Source of the DNA: an uncultured Pseudomonadota bacterium
GTDB taxonomy: Bacteria; Pseudomonadota; Alphaproteobacteria; Rs-D84
Direction: 5' to 3'
DNA length: 5,328 nt
NCBI GenBank assembly: GCA_947165555.1
Contig: CAMVAR010000054.1
Coordinates: 1 to 5,328 of the forward strand
Made by a program: the position numbers and the translations under genes. The notes under the pieces are model-generated. The model was not told the origin of the DNA. It did not search any database and saw only the letters and a list, made by a program, of their open reading frames with translations. How positions within the stretch are numbered: the first letter of the stretch is position 1; each line of letters opens with the position of its first letter. Positions 1-5,328 of the stretch are shown one piece after another.

Positions 1-2245
1 CCCCTCTGCAACTAATCTTATATGTACATTTGTTACCTTCTCGTTCTTTAAAAACGGCAGATATCGCCGTCGGCGATGCCCAGCCAATTGTTGGGCAAAT
101 AAATGAACATGAATGCGTTCCGGTGGTAAATTTAGCAGGCATAGTACTACATTCTTCTTGACCGACACACATCAATGTTGATGCGCCATTTAATTGCATT
201 TTGGGACCATCGCACGATATGGCCCAGGCACAGATCTGACGGTCTGAGAGCTCGCTTCGTGGGGTCACCGTGATACCATCGACCGGCCCCAGTGTGGGAC
301 AGGTAAATTCCGCGGCCGGCGTTTGTTCCACACAGGTTGGCAACCCGTCGGCACCCATGACCAAATCATACCCCGCATCGCATGCCAGTGTTGGACACCC
401 GGCCCATAAATTTGCCACAGATGTCCCCTGGTTCCCATAACCGGCCTGATTGGTGTTGGGGTCAACAAAGTATCCGCCGTTAACAGTGGACACCGATGGT
501 AAATTCACCCCAAGATTCGATGGATTTGCCTTTACCTGGACACATGTTGCATGCAAGTCATTATAATGTTTATCAATTGTACATATATTGCGACACACGG
601 TACCCACAATAGGTTTTGGATTAGCTGACCCCAAAACATTACTGTTACACGATACTGTTTTTCCGGGGCTGCGCCAATCTTTACCATTTGTAACCAGATA
701 TTTTAAATTATAATTACTACCACAGGCATTGGTGATGCCGGCCGGAACGGGCAATGAATAAGATTCGCCAATTTCACAACTTGTGTATTGTGACGACAAA
801 TCCGCACAATTTACATCATTACCAAATTGGTCTTTGAAAGTGTATGCAATGTTGGCGGTGTTGCCCAATGCACTGGTGCATTGGGGATTGTATGAATTAC
901 CACCACCGGTCAAACTGTAACCATCGTTGCAATATGTGATATATTTTACCTGGCCTTTGCGCAGACCATTGCTATCAACACCGTAATACAACGACCCAAT
1001 ACGCGGGTCACACGTTGCATTGGCATTATTCGCACATTTACGCGCCCATCCGGCATAGACATCAACATTTATACTGGCATCACCGGCATCGTGGTTCGTT
1101 GAAATAATTTGGTTCGTCATTATAACAACCGCATGGTTCCCGATACTAAAAGTTTCTGCGTTTTCGTTTTTGGGATAAAAATCGCTAAATGCCGTGCCAT
1201 TGGTCGTACCGGCCTCTGTAACAAGATCATTTGGTAAATCAATGCCATTCGGGAAATATTCATTTGGATTAATTTTAAGATAATAACCACGGAATTGATA
1301 GTTATCAGATTTCGGCATAGGCAGGTGACCACACATTGCCGGATTCGCGCTATGTGGTGTACACCAAAAATCAGTCTTCGGTTGTGGCGTACATCTTTGG
1401 CCGCGGCAAGATAATTTTTTTCCATCATTCCCGCCCGATGTAACATTTACAGGCGAATTCGCGAGCCTGTCATGAAATGTGATGTTAACGTTCCAAATAC
1501 ACCGATTTTTCCAGGTACCGTCAGAATATTTATACCAACAATCAACGTGTTGTGGGTCCAATTGGGTTCCATCGGACCTAAGATACTCTGTATTACCACT
1601 GGGGTCAACACAGGTACCATTACCATTCATTTCCAGACCATTTGAACATGTGTATGCCGCCGTATAACGAACGGTTGTACCGGCATTGGCATTAATGGTT
1701 GGCGTTTTTGTCACCGATGTTTCACCATCACGAACCCAACCCGTCAATACCGCACCATCAACACGGGTTACGGTTTCATTTAACGTGTCCCCCGTACTGC
1801 GCGCCAATGTGGCCGAACCATTTTCCGATTTTCCGGAAATTTCACCACCACGCAGATCCAATACAACGGTTACCCGGTCGTCATCAACGGCACAGTTATT
1901 GGACGCATCACGACGCCACCCGGTGTCACAGTCGTATTTTGTTTCAATTGTGGCGTCGGGGGCCACCGCCAGTGCGCTTTTTAATTTTTGTGCGACGTCG
2001 GATGCAACATTACCATTGGCGTCAACGATGGCAGTGTCCCGGATTTTTATACCGGAAAAAACCTCGCCACGGGCGGCACGCGACCTCATTTTTAATTTCG
2101 TAACGGTTTGGGACGCACCGGGACAACCCGTTTGCGACGTGGTCAAATACAGCCCCGGGCATGATGCATCCGGCGTATAATACAAATCCAACGCGCCACA
2201 TACGCCCGGCAAAAAACACAATGCACATGTTAAAATCTTGTTCAT
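1..2245 (-). CDS. Exported cysteine-rich protein with B-repeat-like domains, C-terminus outside window (unknown function)
   Basis: Partial gene: reading from ATG at 2243-2245, the frame is open for 748 codons to the left edge without a stop. The start has AGGGG seven bases upstream. Residues 1-17 or 1-18 form a signal peptide (MNK, hydrophobic core, cut near Val-Cys-Gly-Ala); it unusually contains three cysteines, and none sits in a convincing lipobox because Pro is at -3 before C16. Residues about 124-200 resemble an InlB B-repeat (VTVVLDLRGG start, central TGW, ending VRYTAAYTC). Residues about 250-404 may be a second with a long insertion (FRGYYL, ending VYAGWARKC). Four C-x2-G[WLY]...C modules lie at 104-122, 198-217, 438-459 and 620-642. 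Residues 647-680 and 715-748 are two copies of a cysteine module. About 35 cysteines follow the signal peptide. It lies 12 bases after the 931-residue gene, so co-transcription is likely. A secreted or surface protein is inferred; no enzyme motif is seen. Confidence 0.88.
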   Translation of the reverse strand, partial: MNKILTCALCFLPGVCGALDLYYTPDASCPGLYLTTSQTGCPGASQTVTKLKMRSRAARGEVFSGIKIRDTAIVDANGNVASDVAQKLKSALAVAPDATIETKYDCDTGWRRDASNNCAVDDDRVTVVLDLRGGEISGKSENGSATLARSTGDTLNETVTRVDGAVLTGWVRDGETSVTKTPTINANAGTTVRYTAAYTCSNGLEMNGNGTCVDPSGNTEYLRSDGTQLDPQHVDCWYKYSDGTWKNRCIWNVNITFHDRLANSPVNVTSGGNDGKKLSCRGQRCTPQPKTDFWCTPHSANPAMCGHLPMPKSDNYQFRGYYLKINPNEYFPNGIDLPNDLVTEAGTTNGTAFSDFYPKNENAETFSIGNHAVVIMTNQIISTNHDAGDASINVDVYAGWARKCANNANATCDPRIGSLYYGVDSNGLRKGQVKYITYCNDGYSLTGGGNSYNPQCTSALGNTANIAYTFKDQFGNDVNCADLSSQYTSCEIGESYSLPVPAGITNACGSNYNLKYLVTNGKDWRSPGKTVSCNSNVLGSANPKPIVGTVCRNICTIDKHYNDLHATCVQVKANPSNLGVNLPSVSTVNGGYFVDPNTNQAGYGNQGTSVANLWAGCPTLACDAGYDLVMGADGLPTCVEQTPAAEFTCPTLGPVDGITVTPRSELSDRQICAWAISCDGPKMQLNGASTLMCVGQEECSTMPAKFTTGTHSCSFICPTIGWASPTAISAVFKEREGNKCTYKISCRG
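2..103 (-). repeat. Cysteine module copy 2 (residues 715-748, at window edge)
   Basis: Encodes the second 34-residue unit, beginning FICPTIG and ending ISCRG, with the same cysteine positions as copy 1. It runs to the last complete codon in the window, so the array may continue beyond position 1. Confidence 0.6.
206..307 (-). repeat. Cysteine module copy 1 (residues 647-680 of the partial protein)
   Basis: Encodes a 34-residue unit that begins FTCPTLG and ends ISCDG, with cysteines at unit positions 3, 26 and 32. It aligns without gaps to the second copy at 2-103, with 10 of 34 residues identical, including all three cysteines, CPT, both glycines and ISC. The copies are spaced 68 residues apart. 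I do not recognise it as a named domain. Confidence 0.6.
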
Positions 2246-2252
2246 TAATTCG

Positions 2253-2257
2253 CCCCT
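2253..2257 (-). promoter_or_regulatory. Ribosome binding site of the downstream gene, abutting the upstream stop
   Basis: AGGGG lies seven bases before the ATG at 2245 and directly follows the TAA stop (2258-2260) of the 931-residue gene, with no base between them. This arrangement favours translational coupling and fixes the start codon of the downstream gene, which also begins with a good signal peptide. Confidence 0.7.
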
Positions 2258-5053
2258 TTATCCACCGGTTTCATACGATTCCACATCTTGTAGTTGAATT
2301 TTGTTAAACGTGTTCGATGTATTATCCCCACCTGAATTGTTTGTACAGCTAACCGTTACGGTGGTATTGCCTGTAATTGCTATTCGGTTTTGGGTTTGGG
2401 TTTGGCCATTAACCTTATAGCTACTGACCGATTGGGTGGCGTCGGCACACGCAGCACCATCCAGTGTTACAGATGTCGCGGAATTTACGGTGGACGTCCA
2501 TGATGACGTCGTCCCAAGACAACCGGTACCACACTGGTAAGTCAGGGTATATGTGTTCGCGGTGGGATTCTGCGGTTGGTTGTTGTTGCGCCCATACTCA
2601 TTGCACTCTGGCGTAAGTGCATTGAATGTAAGGCCCATGACCCAACAATTCATCTCTTGCGGTGATGGCGTATTAATAGAGTAACCATTTACCGACATAC
2701 ATGTTACAATCGTCGGACGGCACGCGTTTACCGCGATGTTTGCACGCGTTTGGGCCGTAGAGTTATCAGCCCACGTGGACGGTTCTTCGGTTGGATAATT
2801 ATTCTGGGCCAGGCATGATGTTACGTCGGCAACGCAACTTTCCGCGTAATCCGCCAGGATTTCATCCTGTTTCGATTTAATCTGGACCAATATCCGGGCC
2901 AGGTATTGTTTAATAACGTCGTTTTTCGGGTCATACGCGGCGGTGCGACCGGTGCCGGAATACGTGTAATTTTGACACTTGTTCAATACGGATATGCACA
3001 TACCATAATTTTTATCCGAATTGTTACCCGTGCCAACATAACCAATCTTGTTTTGCAGATATTTGGACATGTTCAAACTGGGCTCAGTCACCGCGCCGGT
3101 AACCGTGTTTTCAATATATTTCGCCAGGTTATCATTTGCACCCGCACCCCATGCATTATTCTGGGAACCGGAAAACTGGGAATTGCTATTGCTGTCTGTT
3201 GGCACGCAGGTTTGGCCGTCAAAATCCCATGTACGATACAGGTTGATTTTGCAAACATCACTGGTCATTACGTCACCCGTTACGCCCGATAAAGACGGGT
3301 CTATGACATGGCCAGGCTGGGACCCAACCACAATCGCACCGTTGACAATGTAACGGCCCGACGGGTCAAGACAGTTTTCATAATCCGAACCACAGACAAA
3401 TTCATCCTGCATGCATGCGTCCAGTGCGTTTATACACCCGCGCATATCGTATTCGTTTTTCGATTGTTCCACCAACAGACGCGCCTTTTGCAAAACACTT
3501 TTCGCGTTGCGGACCGTCGCCGACATTTGGTCGTTCGAATCATTCAAACTGCGTTCATAGGCAACACACTCTTTGTCAATTTCCAGGTCGTACGAATTCG
3601 TTACAATCGACGCATCAACACCCTGGGCCGTGCATGCACGCAACACATTTGCGCGACAACGGTTGGTTGCCGTTTTATATAAATCTTCGCCGCGCTGATT
3701 GCTGACCCCGGTGGTGCCGGTCAACCCACCCAAAAATGACGATAAATCGAAACCCGTGCTATCAATAGTAAAATCCAACAGACCCGATAAATCAAAACTG
3801 ATGCCCGACGTGGAATTGTATGATGTGGTGCCGGTCTTGACCTCTATTATCATATCTTTAATCTTGTCCAGACTGGTCTTTAACTGACTGGTGTCGGATT
3901 TGGTTTTCATTTCTTCTTCGGCAGCGGTTTCAGAGAACAGTGTCTCTACTTCGCGCGCAGAAAGGCCGATATATTGAATTTTTTGCGCAACCTCTTGTAA
4001 TTCTTCGGTGGCGGATTTTAACGCCGCCTCGGCCCGGGCATAGTTCTTTAAATTCGCACTGCAACTGCACCGGCCCTGGTTATCGTCCAAGACGTTACAA
4101 TAATTATCCATGCACGCCGCATACTGGGCACGGCAATAATCCGTCAATTCCGCCAAATCATCCATTTCAGACGTGTCGGACGCAACAATCGATGTCGTCG
4201 CCGCATCCGTTGACAGACCACCCATCGCCGCCATACGAATCGTCGGAACACGATTCGCAACCGATACGTTACCACGCACACTGACCCGCGATGCGTTCGG
4301 ATTGTACAATGTTTTATATGTTGTGTCACCCTGAAGCAGGCCATTGACACCCAATGTCGTCGCCGATGATGTCGCCGCACGCGAAACACGTGCGCCCGTC
4401 GTCGCCGCACGTCCACGACCCGCCGTCGTATTCGCACCAGACACACCCCCAACACCGGCCGTACGCACCGTCTTGGTCGCCGCCGTGTTCACACCCGTAC
4501 GCGCAATTGTCGCGCGCGATGTCGCCGTGGCCGCCGATGACGCCGCCCCACCCGTTGCACGGGTCGCCGCCGCACGCGTTGCCGATGTACCCGTTCGTGT
4601 TGCGCCGGCCGCGCCGGTCGCACCGGTCGCACCGGTTGTCGTCGTACGTGTCGCCACACCACGAACATTCGTTGTTGCACGCGGTGACACCGTCGTTGTA
4701 CGTGCCGCAACCGCACGCGACGAATTACCCGACGATGTACCACGGGATGTAACCGATGCACCCGCCGCCGACGGCACCGTACGCGATGCCGTTGCACGAT
4801 TCGCAATCGTACGCGATGCCGTCGGTTGGCGTGAAATCTTTAATGGGGATTTTACAATATCTGAATCCGGCGCATCCAATTCATCCAATACATCAGACGC
4901 CAAAACAATATTCCCGTCGGCATCAATAAAATATTCGCCATCAATAAATTCGTTATCGGAATAAATTAAACTATCATCAAATTGGATGGGCGCAACCTCG
5001 CCAAAGGCGGGCAAAATCAAGAGACTGCCAAGAAACAGCGCAAATCTTTTCAT
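2258..5053 (-). CDS. Exported cysteine-rich protein with acidic/basic low-complexity N-terminus, coiled coil and C-x6-C modules (unknown function)
   Basis: Complete 931-residue frame ending in TAA. I do not recognise a named family. Residues 1-18 form a signal peptide (MKR, hydrophobic core, likely SPase I cut after Ala-Phe-Gly), so the product is exported. Residues 19-65 are acidic (15 Asp/Glu). Residues 66-242 are Thr/Ala/Gly/Ser/Arg-rich with 23 Lys/Arg and no Asp/Glu, probably disordered. A cysteine motif follows (C307, C314, C319, C329, C331), then a probable coiled coil at about 335-405. Residues 460-790 hold repeated C-x6-C pairs (C540/547/554/561, C686/693, C740/747, C778/785) and a C-x7-C pair (C466/474). 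Residues about 832-904 resemble an InlB B-repeat (YTLTYQCGTG start). In total 26 cysteines, all after residue 300, suggest disulfides formed in the periplasm or outside. The start is supported by GGAAGGA upstream at 5065-5071. It is the first gene of a probable operon with the gene starting at 2245. No catalytic motif is visible; a structural or surface role is inferred. Confidence 0.93.
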   Translation of the reverse strand: MKRFALFLGSLLILPAFGEVAPIQFDDSLIYSDNEFIDGEYFIDADGNIVLASDVLDELDAPDSDIVKSPLKISRQPTASRTIANRATASRTVPSAAGASVTSRGTSSGNSSRAVAARTTTVSPRATTNVRGVATRTTTTGATGATGAAGATRTGTSATRAAATRATGGAASSAATATSRATIARTGVNTAATKTVRTAGVGGVSGANTTAGRGRAATTGARVSRAATSSATTLGVNGLLQGDTTYKTLYNPNASRVSVRGNVSVANRVPTIRMAAMGGLSTDAATTSIVASDTSEMDDLAELTDYCRAQYAACMDNYCNVLDDNQGRCSCSANLKNYARAEAALKSATEELQEVAQKIQYIGLSAREVETLFSETAAEEEMKTKSDTSQLKTSLDKIKDMIIEVKTGTTSYNSTSGISFDLSGLLDFTIDSTGFDLSSFLGGLTGTTGVSNQRGEDLYKTATNRCRANVLRACTAQGVDASIVTNSYDLEIDKECVAYERSLNDSNDQMSATVRNAKSVLQKARLLVEQSKNEYDMRGCINALDACMQDEFVCGSDYENCLDPSGRYIVNGAIVVGSQPGHVIDPSLSGVTGDVMTSDVCKINLYRTWDFDGQTCVPTDSNSNSQFSGSQNNAWGAGANDNLAKYIENTVTGAVTEPSLNMSKYLQNKIGYVGTGNNSDKNYGMCISVLNKCQNYTYSGTGRTAAYDPKNDVIKQYLARILVQIKSKQDEILADYAESCVADVTSCLAQNNYPTEEPSTWADNSTAQTRANIAVNACRPTIVTCMSVNGYSINTPSPQEMNCWVMGLTFNALTPECNEYGRNNNQPQNPTANTYTLTYQCGTGCLGTTSSWTSTVNSATSVTLDGAACADATQSVSSYKVNGQTQTQNRIAITGNTTVTVSCTNNSGGDNTSNTFNKIQLQDVESYETGG
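4604..4639 (-). repeat. Four tandem 9-base units encoding TTG-ATG-ATG-AAG
   Basis: Four consecutive 9-base units on the plus strand, the middle two differing at one position (gccggtcgc, accggtcgc) and the outer two at one or two more. They encode residues 139-150 as Gly-every-third-residue triplets. Gain or loss of a unit would keep the reading frame, so this is a possible site of length variation. Confidence 0.7.
4778..4822 (-). repeat. Direct repeat of 15 bases, 30-base period, encoding TASRT twice
   Basis: The 15-mer CGTACGCGATGCCGT occurs exactly at 4778-4792 and again at 4808-4822 on the plus strand. It encodes TASRT at residues 78-82 and 88-92, a 10-residue period at the beginning of the basic low-complexity region. 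The exact DNA identity suggests a fairly recent duplication by slippage or recombination. Confidence 0.75.
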
Positions 5054-5064
5054 TGTAAAATCTT

Positions 5065-5071
5065 TCCTTCC
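5065..5071 (-). promoter_or_regulatory. Ribosome binding site of the 931-residue gene
   Basis: GGAAGGA on the minus strand, with its AGGA core 11 bases before the ATG at 5053. The spacing is a little long but acceptable. An ATG just upstream (5071-5073) is out of frame, so it does not compete as a start for this protein. The resulting N-terminus is a typical signal peptide, which supports the choice. Confidence 0.65.
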
Positions 5072-5080
5072 ATTGTGTTT

Positions 5081-5109
5081 ATTTTATCATTATCATCTGA
5101 TGTGCGCAA
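5081..5109 (-). promoter_or_regulatory. Candidate sigma70-type promoter for the two-gene operon
   Basis: On the minus strand, TTGCGC (5104-5109) and TAAAAT (5081-5086) are separated by 17 bases. The -10 is close to consensus (5 of 6), while the -35 matches only the TTG. Transcription would begin near 5074, giving a leader of about 20 bases that contains the ribosome binding site. An overlapping GATAAT nearby is an alternative -10. This is the only promoter-like stretch seen directly ahead of the 931-residue gene. Confidence 0.4.
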
Positions 5110-5131
5110 GTGAAAAAAGATACGTTTTTTT

Positions 5132-5161
5132 ACCGAACCCCAAACATTTGGGAAATTTGGT
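5132..5161. repeat. Interrupted inverted repeat in the intergenic region
   Basis: Outer arms ACCGAA (5132-5137) and TTTGGT (5156-5161) pair with one G-T wobble. Inner arms CCCAAA (5139-5144) and TTTGGG (5147-5152) are fully complementary. It sits about 20 bases upstream of the candidate operon -35. No T-tract follows directly on either strand, so it does not look like an intrinsic terminator; an operator or a structured RNA is possible. Immediately beside it, 5110-5133 can form a second hairpin, made mostly of A-T pairs (A6 against T6). Confidence 0.35.
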
Positions 5162-5222
5162 CCGCCGCGCCAATACCCCCGTTTTGCGACATCACGTTAT
5201 TGAATGGCGGATTTAAAAAACC

Positions 5223-5251
5223 TTGCCATGGGGATTTGTATGAAATATAAT
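5223..5251 (+). promoter_or_regulatory. Candidate rightward sigma70-type promoter
   Basis: TTGCCA (5223-5228) and TATAAT (5246-5251) are separated by exactly 17 bases; the -10 is perfect and the -35 matches 5 of 6 bases. It faces away from the operon, so transcription would run toward the right edge, starting near 5258. An AGGGGG follows at 5261-5266, ahead of an ATG at 5279. The surrounding DNA is AT-rich, so a chance match is possible. Confidence 0.5.
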
Positions 5252-5278
5252 TATAATATCAGGGGGCGACCAAAGATA

Positions 5279-5328
5279 ATGCGACAAAATATTCTGAATT
5301 GGGCGATATCCAAAATCTTGTTCGTTGG
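5279..5328 (+). CDS. Possible start of a divergent gene, cut by the window edge
   Basis: From ATG at 5279 the frame is open for 16 codons to the right edge (MRQNILNWAISKILFV). It follows a good promoter-like sequence by about 20 bases and an AGGGGG that lies 12 bases before the ATG. The frame is also open further upstream, with in-frame ATGs at 5204, 5228 and 5240, but those lie in or before the promoter. The visible piece is too short to identify. A minus-strand frame across the same bases, ending at 5213, is also open, so the strand is uncertain. Confidence 0.25.
   Translation, partial: MRQNILNWAISKILFV

Larger units (their letters stand above)
4328..4843 (-). repeat. Coding low-complexity region (Thr/Ala/Gly/Arg-rich, residues 71-242)
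   Basis: This part of the 931-residue gene encodes a long run dominated by Thr, Ala, Ser, Gly and Arg, with no Asp or Glu. The restricted use of ACN, GCN, GGN and CGN codons leaves other frames free of stops, which explains the long but spurious open frames on both strands here. It contains short perfect repeats, described separately. At the protein level it is probably a flexible, positively charged linker. Confidence 0.8.

Noticed and set aside
1686..2180. Plus-strand open frame of 164 codons opposite the downstream gene
   Set aside because: It is fully antisense to the continuous 748-codon frame, which has a start, a ribosome binding site, a signal peptide and recognisable domains. The plus-strand frame has none of these.
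2246..2257. Promoter or terminator between the two large genes
   Set aside because: Only 12 bases separate them, all accounted for by the ribosome binding site and its spacer; no hairpin is possible in the gap.
2906..3682. Several plus-strand frames of about 100-130 codons
   Set aside because: They overlap one another and are antisense to the cysteine-rich part of the 931-residue gene; they show no coherent protein features.
4344..4964. Long plus-strand open frame of 206 codons opposite the low-complexity region
   Set aside because: It is antisense to the basic linker of the 931-residue gene. The restricted codon set there removes stops from other frames, and the same stretch yields further long frames on both strands. 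The product is a Val/Ala/Arg run without its own ribosome binding site or domain.
5132..5161. Intrinsic terminator
   Set aside because: The dyad has an internal loop and a very short apical loop, and neither strand has a T-tract directly after the stem.
5213..5326. Minus-strand frame open from the right edge to a TAA at 5213
   Set aside because: It could be the end of an upstream gene, but only 37 codons are visible, a second minus-strand frame is open for a similar stretch, and the rightward promoter and start compete for the same bases. Not enough to call.
1..5328. tRNA, rRNA, CRISPR array, insertion sequence or attachment site
   Set aside because: No cloverleaf, spaced identical repeats, transposase-like protein or terminal inverted repeats were seen; almost all of the window is explained by the two coding regions.

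Overview
The window carries two large genes on the minus strand, adjacent and in the same direction, that look like one transcription unit. Both encode exported, cysteine-rich proteins of no family I can name. The upstream gene (2258-5053) is complete at 931 residues. The downstream gene begins 12 bases after its stop codon, at 2245, and stays open for 748 codons until it leaves the window at position 1, so its C-terminus is missing. Together they fill about 95% of the window.

Organism: N-terminal signal peptides, many cysteines that would need an oxidising compartment, moderate GC with a mixed third-position bias, and Shine-Dalgarno starts all point to a bacterium, probably Gram-negative, using the standard code (TGG for Trp, no in-frame TGA). 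The protein style (cysteine-rich, InlB-B-repeat-like, unnamed) reminds me of uncultured host-associated Alphaproteobacteria. That is an impression from memory, not something shown by a search.

Layout from right to left, in the direction of transcription: 5054-5328 is a mostly non-coding stretch with a plausible minus-strand promoter close to the 931-residue gene, an interrupted dyad, an A/T hairpin and a good sigma70-like promoter facing right. That rightward promoter may serve a gene of which only the first codons are visible. The 931-residue protein has a signal peptide, a short acidic block, about 170 residues of Thr/Ala/Gly/Arg low complexity with no acidic residue, a cysteine motif followed by a probable coiled coil, a series of C-x6-C modules, and a C-terminal domain like an InlB B-repeat. 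The 748-residue partial protein has a signal peptide, at least one and probably two B-repeat-like domains, several C-x2-G...C modules, and two copies of a 34-residue cysteine module at the window edge.

How they may work together: the tight spacing and a stop codon abutting the ribosome binding site suggest coupled expression. Both products would be exported and stabilised by disulfides, and both share B-repeat-like and cysteine modules. A two-component surface or envelope structure, or an adhesin-like pair, is a reasonable inference. Nothing in the sequence shows an enzyme active site, and the function is unknown.
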